Positions 1 through 7,962 of a stretch of DNA of 64,000 nucleotides are shown piece after piece. The translations under genes were made by a program, and so were the position numbers. The stretch spans positions 451,854-515,853 of the forward strand of contig CABJAM010000006.1 in NCBI GenBank assembly GCA_902363555.1, in the 5' to 3' direction. A model generated the notes under the pieces. It saw nothing but the letters and a program-made list of their open reading frames with translations, made no database searches and was not told the DNA's origin. The first letter of the stretch is position 1. The number at the start of each line of letters is the position of its first letter. Source of the stretch: Lachnospiraceae bacterium (GTDB lineage Bacteria > Bacillota > Clostridia > Lachnospirales > Lachnospiraceae).

Positions 1-239
1 AAAAGCTTGCGCCGGACCAGGAAGCAGATCCATGGATCGGTAAAATTGACGGCTTCGATAAAATTAAACGCCAGCATACCGATATGATCGATGATGATAA
101 GCGTTGTCCGGGATTTGCCTTAAACGATTACGGATTTAATGAAGAAACCGCTCATTGTGAAGCGAGCCGGTGCCTCCAGTGTGACCTGCGCCTTCAGTTG
201 GCTCCGCAGAAGTTCTGGAGCGATTATCCGATCAATTAA
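1..239 (+). CDS. C-terminal part of a GltD-like FAD/NAD(P) oxidoreductase (5' truncated by window edge)
   Basis: The reading frame is open from base 3 and stops with TAA at 237-239, giving 78 residues. The tail contains a Cys-rich motif, CEASRCLQCDLRLQL, like that near the end of NAD(P)H-dependent glutamate-synthase-beta-like flavoproteins. It ends 12 bases before a NuoF-like iron-sulfur gene, so the two probably form an operon encoding an electron-transfer complex in which this flavoprotein supplies the flavin. The family is assigned only from the tail and context. The start and cofactor domains lie outside the window. Confidence 0.6.
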   Translation, partial: KLAPDQEADPWIGKIDGFDKIKRQHTDMIDDDKRCPGFALNDYGFNEETAHCEASRCLQCDLRLQLAPQKFWSDYPIN

Positions 240-251
240 AAAGGGGAAAGG

Positions 252-1445
252 ATGAATACTGTAATGGATAAAGCGAATAAGACGATTTATATATGTTCGG
301 CAGCCGGCGACGATCCGGGCGCACAGATCAATCGTGAGCTTGTGGAAAAGAACGCTGCGGCCCTTGTGGAGGCTGTGGCAGCCGCCGCAAAGGATGCCGA
401 TGAAGCTTATATTTACATACCCGCTGCCTATGAGGCTGCTGTGTCAGCAGTCGCAGAACCGGCAAATGCCGCCGGCGTTTCTGTGGTCACCGGTGAGGAC
501 AGCCCGGTCTGCCGGGATAAGACCGCGCTCATCAGCGCATTTAACGGAAAAATTATCCGCCCTTACTATGAGGAGGATCAGGAGACCTTCCGTGGCTACG
601 AAAATGTGGCAAAAGTCATTGAAAATGCCGAGGTTGTATTGCGTAAATATCAGGGCACGGAAGATAAGAAGCTTCTTTATATCAGCGGTGCAGTGCAGAC
701 ACCGGGATTTGTGGAAGCTGCTTACGGCGCAAGCCTTAAGGATATCATTGCCATGGCCGGCGGTGTGAAGGATGGCTCCACAGTAAAGGCTGTGCTTGTG
801 GGCGGAGAGCTGGGAACCTTTATTGCTCCGGATGCTCTGGAAACGACCGTGATGGAAAAGGGCAGCGATATGTTTACAGGCGGTATTAAGGTGCTGGACC
901 AGACCGATTGTGCCGCTGACGCCACAAAAAATCTGATGGAGTGCGCAAAAAATGATTCCTGCGGTAAATGTCCGCTCTGCCGCGAGGGCTCCTATCAGTT
1001 TTATACGATTTTTAATGAAATTACCAATGGTAAGGGCAAGGTGAGTGATATCGCCCTGCTTAAAGATATGGGCGAGACGATCGGCCTGGGCGCGTTTTGC
1101 CAGTTTGGCCAGCATATGGTGAAACCGATGCTGTCGGCGCTGGATGTTATGGGCGAGGAGATCGAGGGCCATATCAAGCGCAAGAAGTGCGAGGCCGGCG
1201 TTTGCAAGAGCTTTATGACCCTTGCTATTTTGCCGGATAAATGTACCGGCTGCGAGGAATGCGCCGATGTATGTCCGGAGGATGCCATCGAGGGCAAGGC
1301 CGGTTATATCCATATGATCGATAATGATATGTGTGAGAAATGCGGCAAATGTATGGACGTCTGCGAGGAGGACGCCATCGTTGTTGTGGGCAGCGTGAAA
1401 CCAAAGCTTCCCAAGCGGCTGACACGCGTGGGCCGGTTCCGCTGA
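252..1445 (+). CDS. NuoF-like iron-sulfur subunit with SLBB, NADH_4Fe-4S and two ferredoxin clusters; no FMN domain
   Basis: 397 residues; the ATG follows AAGGGGAAAGG. Around residues 140-185 there is an SLBB-type segment (SGAVQTPGF). Around 235-300 is the NuoF C-terminal 4Fe-4S region (CGKCPLCREGSYQF, then a distal Cys in GAFCQFG). Around 330-385 are two classic 4Fe-4S ferredoxin motifs (CTGCEECADVCPEDAI and CEKCGKCMDVCEEDAI). The first ~130 residues do not show the Gly-rich FMN/NADH motif of true NuoF, so this looks like a truncated or diverged 51-kDa-type subunit that relays electrons rather than oxidising NADH itself. It follows a GltD-like flavoprotein directly, which could supply the flavin. 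The exact reaction is unknown. Confidence 0.7.
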   Translation: MNTVMDKANKTIYICSAAGDDPGAQINRELVEKNAAALVEAVAAAAKDADEAYIYIPAAYEAAVSAVAEPANAAGVSVVTGEDSPVCRDKTALISAFNGKIIRPYYEEDQETFRGYENVAKVIENAEVVLRKYQGTEDKKLLYISGAVQTPGFVEAAYGASLKDIIAMAGGVKDGSTVKAVLVGGELGTFIAPDALETTVMEKGSDMFTGGIKVLDQTDCAADATKNLMECAKNDSCGKCPLCREGSYQFYTIFNEITNGKGKVSDIALLKDMGETIGLGAFCQFGQHMVKPMLSALDVMGEEIEGHIKRKKCEAGVCKSFMTLAILPDKCTGCEECADVCPEDAIEGKAGYIHMIDNDMCEKCGKCMDVCEEDAIVVVGSVKPKLPKRLTRVGRFR

Positions 1446-1465
1446 TCTTCGTTAGTATAAAAATA

Positions 1466-1502
1466 GTAAGCGCCTAAAAGCAGGCGCTTACGTGCTCATA
1501 GC
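1466..1502 (+). repeat. Dispersed 37-nt extragenic palindrome, copy A
   Basis: A 10-bp perfect inverted repeat, GTAAGCGCCT / AGGCGCTTAC, is followed by the tail GTGCTCATAGC. A second copy with the same tail lies at 62725-62762. It sits 20 bases after the stop codon of the NuoF-like gene. Confidence 0.7.
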
Positions 1503-1505
1503 TAT

Positions 1506-1590
1506 AAAATCCCCACAGTCCGGGTTTTGGGGCTTTTGTGTGGCACGCGCCTGCAAAAGCCCGGAAATACCGGCTGTGGGGATTTTTTTT
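1506..1590 (+). terminator. Long composite hairpin terminator
   Basis: The outer stem AAATCCCCACAG (1507-1518) pairs with CTGTGGGGATTT (1574-1585) and runs into eight T residues. An inner stem pairs TCCGGG (1519-1524) with CCCGGA (1560-1565), and GGCTTTTG with CAAAAGCC. It would end the transcript of the NuoF-like gene. The loop is long for a simple intrinsic terminator. Confidence 0.65.
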
Positions 1591-1689
1591 CTCATAACTT
1601 TGAATTCAGTTGCCCATTCGAATAAATTTTTGGTGTGAGCTAATATGGGTTTATTTTTGCAAATTTTATTTGTATTTTCCAGATGTGGA

Positions 1690-1715
1690 GATTGTGAACA
1701 CGTGTGTTCACAATC
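1690..1715. promoter_or_regulatory. Perfect 26-bp palindrome, possible operator
   Basis: GATTGTGAACAC (1690-1701) is the exact reverse complement of GTGTTCACAATC (1704-1715), with GT between. The size and symmetry suit a dimeric regulator site. It lies just before a gene relic, so the regulated gene may be gone. No cognate regulator is adjacent. Confidence 0.45.
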
Positions 1716-1747
1716 TGAATTGATCCCATTTTCGAAGTCTTTTACGT

Positions 1748-1951
1748 GTGCAGGATGAACAGGCAAGACTTTGGTATATGAATGAAGCAATTCAGGAAAG
1801 CTGTAGTGTTAGAAGGCTGGATAGAAATATAGGAACACAGTATTATTACAGACTTTTACAGTCGCCAAAAGCAGACAAAGAACCCGAAGGAAATACTGGT
1901 ATCAGGCCAGTTTTTTCTTCGGCCTTTTTATGTCCAATTATTTTTCTTTAA
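1748..1951 (+). pseudogene. Relic of a DUF1016/YhcG-type PDDEXK nuclease-family gene
   Basis: The first ~40 residues in this frame (including ARLWYMNEAIQ and RNIGTQYYYRLLQS) match a characteristic internal stretch of the DUF1016 N-terminal domain, which normally sits inside a ~350-residue protein. The match stops near 1870, and what follows reads through a hairpin into non-homologous sequence. No start, N-terminal part or nuclease domain is present. I read it as a decayed fragment, not a working gene. Confidence 0.6.
1884..1931 (+). terminator. Hairpin with T-run after the DUF1016 relic
   Basis: CCGAAG..ACTGG (1884-1899) pairs with CCAGT..CTTCGG (1907-1922), with T-rich sequence in the 3' arm and CCTTTTTATG after it. 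Probably the original terminator of the decayed gene. Confidence 0.45.
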
Positions 1952-2068
1952 TTCACGAAAGAAAAAACATGCTTTTGAGCATAATAACTAAATGATGCCC
2001 TGATTTTTTTATCATTGGGCAAATTCCAAGGAAAAATATGAAAGCATTTTCAGTAACGTCGAGTGATA

Positions 2069-2096
2069 TTGAAAATAAAATCACAAGTGCTATACT
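2069..2096 (+). promoter_or_regulatory. Promoter of the sialic acid (nan) operon
   Basis: TTGAAA (2069-2074), a 16-bp spacer and TATACT (2091-2096). GTGAT...ATCAC half-sites flank the -35 region (about 2063-2086), and a near-palindrome TGAAAGCATTTTCA lies just upstream. Either could be the operator of the RpiR-type regulator encoded at the end of the operon; this is inference. The leader to nanE is about 150 bases. Confidence 0.55.
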
Positions 2097-2150
2097 GTGA
2101 TTGTAATAAGGAATCGCGAGTAACAAGGAATCGCGCTGATGCGCGAGCGG

Positions 2151-2225
2151 GTCGGGGATTTCCTGTGGAAATCCTCGACAAGAGAACCGCGAGCAGGTCA
2201 GGGATTTCCTTCGGAAATCCTCGAC
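2151..2225 (+). repeat. Two tandem 13-bp hairpins in the nanE leader
   Basis: Hairpin 1 (2151-2179) pairs GTCGGGGATTTCC with GGAAATCCTCGAC around a TGT loop. Hairpin 2 (2197-2225) pairs GTCAGGGATTTCC with the same 3' arm around TTC. The units are 46 bp apart and both lie in the transcribed leader, just before the AAAGGAGG site of nanE. Confidence 0.65.
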
Positions 2226-2250
2226 AAGCAAAAAAAGGAGGTCGAAAGAT

Positions 2251-2940
2251 ATGGACGGAAAAATTGAAAGCTTAAAAGGAAAGCTCATTGTATCCTGTCA
2301 GGCATTACCCCATGAACCACTGCACTCATCGTTTATCATGGGGCGGATGGCTTTGGCGGCCAAAGAAGGAGGCGCATACGGAATACGGGCCAATACGAAG
2401 GAGGATATCGCTGAAATTAGGAAAAACGTGGATCTGCCCATTATCGGCATAGTGAAACGGGATTATGACGACAGCGAAATCTATATCACACCGACGATGA
2501 AGGAAGTCGATGAGCTTATGGAAGTAAGACCGGAAATCATCGCTGTGGATGCGACCCTCGCTGCGCGTCCGGGAGGAAAGACACTGGATGTATTTTTCCG
2601 GGAGATCCGGGAGAAATATCCGGACCAGCTTCTTATGGCGGACTGCTCGACCGTGGATGAGGCGCTGCACGCGGACGCCCTTGGCTTTGATTTCATCGGC
2701 ACCACGCTGGTAGGCTATACGCCCCAGAGCCGGGAGCTTAAAATCGAGAATAACGATTTTGAGATCATCCGTGAAATCGTGGCAAAGGTAAAGCACCGTG
2801 TGATTGCCGAGGGAAATATCAATACACCGGAGAAAGCGAAGCGTGTCATTGAGCTGGGCGCATTTTCCGTTGTCGTTGGTTCCATTATCACCCGGCCCCA
2901 ACTGATCACAAAGTCATTTGCACAAGCCCTGGATTTTTAA
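2251..2940 (+). CDS. nanE: N-acetylmannosamine-6-phosphate 2-epimerase
   Basis: 229 residues, the usual NanE length. It converts ManNAc-6-P to GlcNAc-6-P, the last step before the amino-sugar pathway. The TIM-barrel NanE signature is clear: SCQALPHEPLH near residue 10, a GAYGIRANT segment, IGIVKRDY with the catalytic Lys, and DATLAARPGG in the middle. The ATG follows AAAGGAGG. It is first in a six-gene co-directional sialic acid cluster, followed by the lyase 83 bp later, which makes the function secure. Confidence 0.92.
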   Translation: MDGKIESLKGKLIVSCQALPHEPLHSSFIMGRMALAAKEGGAYGIRANTKEDIAEIRKNVDLPIIGIVKRDYDDSEIYITPTMKEVDELMEVRPEIIAVDATLAARPGGKTLDVFFREIREKYPDQLLMADCSTVDEALHADALGFDFIGTTLVGYTPQSRELKIENNDFEIIREIVAKVKHRVIAEGNINTPEKAKRVIELGAFSVVVGSIITRPQLITKSFAQALDF

Positions 2941-3023
2941 TTTACTGGCGAAAAATAATAAAAAGTCAGAGACCGGCAATGCAAAAAGCAAAGAAAACAG
3001 GAATTTGAAAGGAGAAGCAACAT

Positions 3024-3941
3024 ATGGAACGTTTAGAAAAGTATAAAGGTGTTATCCCTGCATTTTATGCCTGCTACAATGAGGATGGCTCGGTCAGTCC
3101 GGAAAGAGTCCGCGCACTGACCCAGTATCATATCGACAAGGGTGTAAAGGGCGTCTATGTCTGTGGTTCCTCGGGAGAATGTATTTATCAGAGCGTTGAG
3201 GAGCGGAAGGTAACCCTGGAAAATGTCATGGCTGTGGCCAAAGGCAAGCTGACCGTCATCGCCCATGTGGCCTGCAACAATACATTGGACAGTGTGGAGC
3301 TGGCAAAACATGCCCAGAGTGTGGGCGTCGATGCGATTGCTGCGATTCCTCCCATCTATTTCCGTCTGCCGGAATATGCCATTGCCCAGTACTGGAATAC
3401 GATCAGCGCAGCGGCTCCGGACACAGACTTTATTATCTACAATATCCCTCAGTTGGCCGGTGTAGCGCTGACCATGGGCCTTCTTGCAACCATGCGCGAA
3501 AATCCAAAGGTTATCGGTGTTAAAAATTCTTCCATGCCTGTTCAGGATATCCAGATGTTCAAGGCTGCCGGCGGCAAAGACTTTATCGTATTCAACGGTC
3601 CGGACGAGCAGTTTATCAGCGGCCGCGCCATTGGCGCCGAGGGCGGGATCGGCGGTACCTACGGCGTTATGCCGGAGCTTTTCTTAAAGGCCGATGCACT
3701 TGTGCGTGGAAACAGCTTTGAGGAAGCCCGGGAGGTTCAGTATGCGATCGATGAGATCATTTATAAAATGTGCTCTGCCCATGGCAATATGTACGCGGTC
3801 ATCAAGGAAATCCTCCGCATCAATGAGGACCTTAATATCGGCAGTGTCCGCGAGCCTTTGCCGGCGCTGATCGAATCGGATCTTCCAATCGCCAGAGAGG
3901 CCGCCGAAATGATCCGTGCTGCGCTTGAAAAATACTGTTAA
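3024..3941 (+). CDS. nanA: N-acetylneuraminate lyase (DHDPS/NanA superfamily)
   Basis: 305 residues, a standard length. It cleaves sialic acid into ManNAc and pyruvate through a Schiff base. The (beta/alpha)8 family marks are present: GSSGECIYQS (substrate carboxylate loop; Ser replaces the more usual Thr), IIYNIPQ with the catalytic Tyr, and IGVKNSS with the Schiff-base Lys. The ATG is preceded by AAAGGAGAAG. Its place between nanE and a sodium symporter supports sialic acid lyase over dihydrodipicolinate synthase or other keto-acid aldolases. Confidence 0.88.
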   Translation: MERLEKYKGVIPAFYACYNEDGSVSPERVRALTQYHIDKGVKGVYVCGSSGECIYQSVEERKVTLENVMAVAKGKLTVIAHVACNNTLDSVELAKHAQSVGVDAIAAIPPIYFRLPEYAIAQYWNTISAAAPDTDFIIYNIPQLAGVALTMGLLATMRENPKVIGVKNSSMPVQDIQMFKAAGGKDFIVFNGPDEQFISGRAIGAEGGIGGTYGVMPELFLKADALVRGNSFEEAREVQYAIDEIIYKMCSAHGNMYAVIKEILRINEDLNIGSVREPLPALIESDLPIAREAAEMIRAALEKYC

Positions 3942-3967
3942 AAAATAGAATATGGAAGGAGTACGTT

Positions 3968-5482
3968 ATGAAAGGGTTTACGATCATTGACTTAATCATC
4001 CTTATTGTTTACCTCGGCGCGGTTCTTTTTGCAGGGCTGCACTTTTCAAAAAAGGAGATGAAGGGGAAGGAGTTCTTTAAGGGAGACGGAACGATTCCAT
4101 GGTGGGTGACCTCCGTATCTATTTTCGCAACCTTACTAAGCCCTATATCCTTTTTATCCCTGGCGGGAAATTCCTACGGGGGCACGTGGATCTTGTGGTT
4201 TGCCCAATTGGGCATGCTTATTGCCATTCCACTGGCCATCCGTTTCTTCCTGCCCATTTACAGCAAGCTGGACATCGATACAGCTTACCATTACCTGGAG
4301 CTGCGCTTTAAAAGCAAGGGCCTGCGTGTCCTGGGCGCTGTGATGTTCATTGTTTACCAGATTGGGCGTATGTCCATCATCATGTATCTGCCGTCGATGG
4401 TTCTGGCCAATCTGACAGGCATTAACGTCAATATTCTTATTATTGTCATGGGCGTTATCGCAATAATTTACTCCTACACCGGCGGCCTCAAATCTGTGCT
4501 CTGGACCGACTTTATACAGGGCTCCGTGCTGCTTGTGGGCGTAACCTTTGCGCTGATCTTCCTTGTGGCCCATATCAATGGGGGAATGGGGTCCATCTTT
4601 GATGCATTTGCCGCAGGTAAATTCATCGGCGCCGATGAGCCCTGGTTTGACATCAATTTCCTGAAAAACAGTGTTTTCATCATTGTGCTGGGCGCTGGCT
4701 TAAATACATGTTCGTCCTACATTTCCAGCCAGGATATTGTTCAGCGTTTTACAACCACGACCGATACGAAAAAGCTGAACAAGATGATGCTGACCAATGG
4801 TGCTCTGTCTATTTTTATCGCAACAGTATTCTACCTGATCGGAACCGGCCTGTATGTATTTTACGGACAGAATCCGGAGCTGGCACAGACCGCGCAGCAG
4901 GATCAGATTTTTGCTTCTTTTATCGCCTATCAGCTTCCGGTAGGTATTACCGGAATATTGCTGGCGGCTATTTATGCGGCCTCCCAGTCAACACTGTCCA
5001 CCGGCTTAAATTCCGTGGCGACAAGCTGGACGCTGGATATCCAGGCACGGCTTGCCAAAAAGGAAATGAGCTTCAAGCTTCAGACGCGGATCGCACAGTT
5101 TGTTTCACTGGGCGTGGGCATTGTGGCCATTCTCATATCCATGGTGCTGGCCAATGGTGAGATCAAGTCCGCTTATGAATGGTTCAACGGCTTCATGGGC
5201 CTTGTGCTGGGCGTTCTGGCCGGAACCTTCGTGCTCGGCGCATTTACAAAGAAAGCGACCACACTTGGCGCCTATGTGGCATTTGCGGTGTCGGCCATTG
5301 TGATCATCTGGGTAAAATATACTCAGCCCGGCGTGTCGATCTGGTCCTACTCGCTGATTACCATCGGCATTTCCGTAGTTGTAGGTATGATCGTCAGCCT
5401 GATCCAAAGAGCGGTGACCGGCAATAAGGATGTTCCCGACCCTGTAACGACCATTTACGGCATCAGCCGTAAATCGAAATAG
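3968..5482 (+). CDS. Sodium:solute symporter (SSS family), probable sialic acid transporter
   Basis: 504 residues with about 13 predicted hydrophobic segments and the SSS core, for example GDGTIPWWVTSVSIFATLLS near residue 40 and later YTGGLKSVLWTDFIQG. It would bring sialic acid in with Na+. The ATG lies after ATATGGAAGGAG, 26 bp from the lyase stop, consistent with co-transcription. The substrate is inferred from the neighbours; the family also moves sugars, proline and pantothenate. Confidence 0.82.
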   Translation: MKGFTIIDLIILIVYLGAVLFAGLHFSKKEMKGKEFFKGDGTIPWWVTSVSIFATLLSPISFLSLAGNSYGGTWILWFAQLGMLIAIPLAIRFFLPIYSKLDIDTAYHYLELRFKSKGLRVLGAVMFIVYQIGRMSIIMYLPSMVLANLTGINVNILIIVMGVIAIIYSYTGGLKSVLWTDFIQGSVLLVGVTFALIFLVAHINGGMGSIFDAFAAGKFIGADEPWFDINFLKNSVFIIVLGAGLNTCSSYISSQDIVQRFTTTTDTKKLNKMMLTNGALSIFIATVFYLIGTGLYVFYGQNPELAQTAQQDQIFASFIAYQLPVGITGILLAAIYAASQSTLSTGLNSVATSWTLDIQARLAKKEMSFKLQTRIAQFVSLGVGIVAILISMVLANGEIKSAYEWFNGFMGLVLGVLAGTFVLGAFTKKATTLGAYVAFAVSAIVIIWVKYTQPGVSIWSYSLITIGISVVVGMIVSLIQRAVTGNKDVPDPVTTIYGISRKSK

Positions 5483-5529
5483 GACATGGATGTCCAGTAG
5501 TTATCGGAAATATAAGGAGGCGTGAGCAA

Positions 5530-5979
5530 ATGATATTTGGAAATATGGATTGCTTGAATGAATATGATTTTTTGCCGGAAGCGGTCAAAGAATGCTTTGA
5601 ATATGTGAAAAATCGTGATATGATGAGTTTAACGAAGGGCAGCCATGAAATCCATGGGGATACATTGTTCGTCAATGTGGTGGAATATACGACCACGACC
5701 CCGGACAATCGTTTCTGGGAAGCCCACAGAGCTTATCTGGATGTCCATGTGGTCTTTTCGGGAAAGGAGCAGATCGACCTGAACTTTATCGAAAATATGG
5801 CTCAGAAGGATTATGTTCCCGCAGACGATTTTCTGCCTATGGACGGGGAGCCAAACAGCCATGTTGTTCTGGAACAGGGGGATTTCCTTATCTGTTATCC
5901 AAGTGACGGGCATCGGACAGCGGTGGCCGTGGGAGAGCCCTGCGACGTAAAGAAAGCTATTTTCAAAGTAAAAATCTGA
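5530..5979 (+). CDS. YhcH/YjgK/YiaL family protein, probable sialic acid anomerase
   Basis: 149 residues, normal for the DUF386 cupin-like family that includes E. coli YhcH (NanQ). Members help open or interconvert sugar anomers after uptake. Typical segments are visible: SHEIHGDTLFVNVVEY, EAHRAYLDVHVVFSG and GEPNSHVVLEQGDFLICYP, with several His that could bind a metal. The ATG follows AAGGAGGCGTGAGCAA. It lies inside the nan cluster, which matches its role in other bacteria. Confidence 0.8.
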   Translation: MIFGNMDCLNEYDFLPEAVKECFEYVKNRDMMSLTKGSHEIHGDTLFVNVVEYTTTTPDNRFWEAHRAYLDVHVVFSGKEQIDLNFIENMAQKDYVPADDFLPMDGEPNSHVVLEQGDFLICYPSDGHRTAVAVGEPCDVKKAIFKVKI

Positions 5980-6077
5980 GAAGCGCTCAGGCGATGGGCC
6001 TGTCGCCGGACTCTTTGGAAAAAGGCGGCAGGCGCACCGGCTGGTGGTGATCGGATGTGACACGAAAGGTGAAGCTC

Positions 6078-6968
6078 ATGGATAATTTTATCAGTATTGA
6101 CATTGGCGGCACGGCTATAAAATACGGGATCATCAGCGGTGATGGAAGGATTCTGGAAAAGCATGACATGAAGACTGAAGCCTGGCTGGGCGGTCCGTCC
6201 ATCGTGGCGAAGGTCATCGATATCGTGCAGGGGTATAAGGATGCTTTTAGTCCTGCGGGCATATGCATTTCCACCGCCGGGATGGTAAATACAAAAACCG
6301 GTGAGATTTTCCACGCGGCCCCGCTGATCCCCAATTATACGGGAACGAACTATAAAACGGTTTTGGAGCAGCGTTTTTTGATTCCCTGTGAGGTTGAAAA
6401 TGATGTCAATTGCGCCGGGCTTGCGGAGAGCATTTCCGGAGCTGCTGTTGGGGCTTCGGTTGCTCTCTGCCTGACGGTGGGCACCGGCATCGGCGGCGCG
6501 GTGATCATGGACGGACGGGTATTCCACGGGGCCGGATACAGTGCCTGTGAGGTGGGATATATGACGTTGTCCGACAGTGATTTTCAGACGCTGGGCGCCA
6601 GCTCCATATTGACGAAAAACGTGGCGGAGATGAAGCAGGAGCCGGTGTCCTCCTGGAATGGCTATCGGATATTCCGGGAAGCCAGGGGCGGCGATGCGGA
6701 CTGCATCCGGGCCATTGACGCCATGGTCCAGGTGCTTGGCGAGGGGATTGCCAACATATGCTATGTGCTCAATCCCGATGTGGTGGTCCTCGGGGGCGGT
6801 ATCATGGCCCAGGAGGATTACTTAAGGGGGCGCATTGAATCCGCTCTGTCACAGCGGCTTGTACCTGCGGTGGCAAAAAGCCTGCGCCTGGAGTTTGCAA
6901 AATATAAAAACGACGCGGGGATGATGGGGGCGTATTACCATTTCAGGCAGCAGCACCCGCAGATTTAG
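6078..6968 (+). CDS. nanK: ROK family kinase, probable N-acetylmannosamine kinase
   Basis: 296 residues from the ATG at 6078 (after AAAGGTGAAG); a GTG at 6057 in frame is less likely. ROK marks are an N-terminal phosphate loop DIGGTAIKYG, the ENDVNCAGLAE catalytic stretch, and GTGIGGAVIMDG for nucleotide binding. It would phosphorylate ManNAc from the lyase to give the NanE substrate. The zinc motif CxCGxxGC of many ROK kinases is missing: the region reads GYSACEVGYMTLSD. Function rests on operon context. Confidence 0.8.
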   Translation: MDNFISIDIGGTAIKYGIISGDGRILEKHDMKTEAWLGGPSIVAKVIDIVQGYKDAFSPAGICISTAGMVNTKTGEIFHAAPLIPNYTGTNYKTVLEQRFLIPCEVENDVNCAGLAESISGAAVGASVALCLTVGTGIGGAVIMDGRVFHGAGYSACEVGYMTLSDSDFQTLGASSILTKNVAEMKQEPVSSWNGYRIFREARGGDADCIRAIDAMVQVLGEGIANICYVLNPDVVVLGGGIMAQEDYLRGRIESALSQRLVPAVAKSLRLEFAKYKNDAGMMGAYYHFRQQHPQI

Positions 6969-7000
6969 TGACGCCGCACTTACAGCAAGGATGAGGATTT

Positions 7001-7840
7001 ATGGGATACTATTTGAAATCTATTATACCGATTATCGAATCCAATTATGACAATTTTACGATCATGGAAAAGCAGATTGCCGATTTTTTTATAAAGAACC
7101 GGACAAAGATGGACTTTTCAGCCCGGGCTGTGTCGGCCATGCTTTACGTGTCCGAGGCATCCCTGTCGCGTTTTGCTAAAAAGTGCGGCTACCGCGGGTA
7201 CCGGGAATTTATTTATCAGTATGAAGAAAGTTTTGTGGAAAAAAAGGAGTCCATGACCGGAAATACGCGTCTGGTGCTCAATACGTACCAGGAGCTTTTA
7301 AATAAGACCTATAATCTGGTAGATGAGGCCCAACTGGTGCGCATACGGCGGTACATGTCCAAGGCAGTGCGGGTCATTGCCTGCGGCATCGGCAGCTCCG
7401 GGCTCACCGCCCGGGAGATGAAGATGCGTTTTATGCGTGTGGGCGTGGACATCGAGGCGATCATTGAGAGCGATCTTATGCGGATGCAGGCCGTCTTTTT
7501 AAATGAAAATTCTCTGGCGGTGGGCATCAGTCTCAGCGGCGAGAAGGAGGAGGTCCTCTTTTTTCTGAAGGAGGCCCACAAAAGAAAGGCGAAAACCGTT
7601 CTTCTCACGGCAAAAAACAAGGACAGCCTGGCAGAGTTCTGCGATGAGGTCGTCCTTGTGCCGTCTCTGGTCCATCTCAACCATGGCAATGTGATCTCGC
7701 CCCAGTTTCCGGTGCTGGTCATGCTGGACATATGGTATTCCTACTATGTTGAGCAGGATAAATACCAGAAGGAGGTCCTGCATGACAGCACCCTCAAAGC
7801 ACTGAATGTGCCGGGGGCGCTGCCGGAAATCTATGACTAG
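7001..7840 (+). CDS. MurR/RpiR family transcriptional regulator with SIS domain
   Basis: 279 residues. Residues ~1-75 form the RpiR helix-turn-helix (KQIADFFIKNR, then SEASLSRFAKKCGYRGYREF). Residues ~105-250 form a SIS sugar-phosphate isomerase fold (RVIACGIGSSGLTAREM, ISLSGEKEEVLFFLKEA). It most likely senses a sialic acid pathway sugar phosphate, such as ManNAc-6-P or GlcNAc-6-P, and controls the nan promoter near 2069-2096. It is the last gene of the cluster, 32 bp after the kinase. Confidence 0.85.
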   Translation: MGYYLKSIIPIIESNYDNFTIMEKQIADFFIKNRTKMDFSARAVSAMLYVSEASLSRFAKKCGYRGYREFIYQYEESFVEKKESMTGNTRLVLNTYQELLNKTYNLVDEAQLVRIRRYMSKAVRVIACGIGSSGLTAREMKMRFMRVGVDIEAIIESDLMRMQAVFLNENSLAVGISLSGEKEEVLFFLKEAHKRKAKTVLLTAKNKDSLAEFCDEVVLVPSLVHLNHGNVISPQFPVLVMLDIWYSYYVEQDKYQKEVLHDSTLKALNVPGALPEIYD

Positions 7841-7962
7841 CGGCGACGGCTCCGCTGCCGCGGAATACGGCTCGTGCGGGGCAGCCGGCCACTGGCAGCG
7901 TAGCCGCGGAACATGGCCAATAGGGCTGCCAGCCGCTGGATGCGTGGCCGAGGCCGCCGCAT

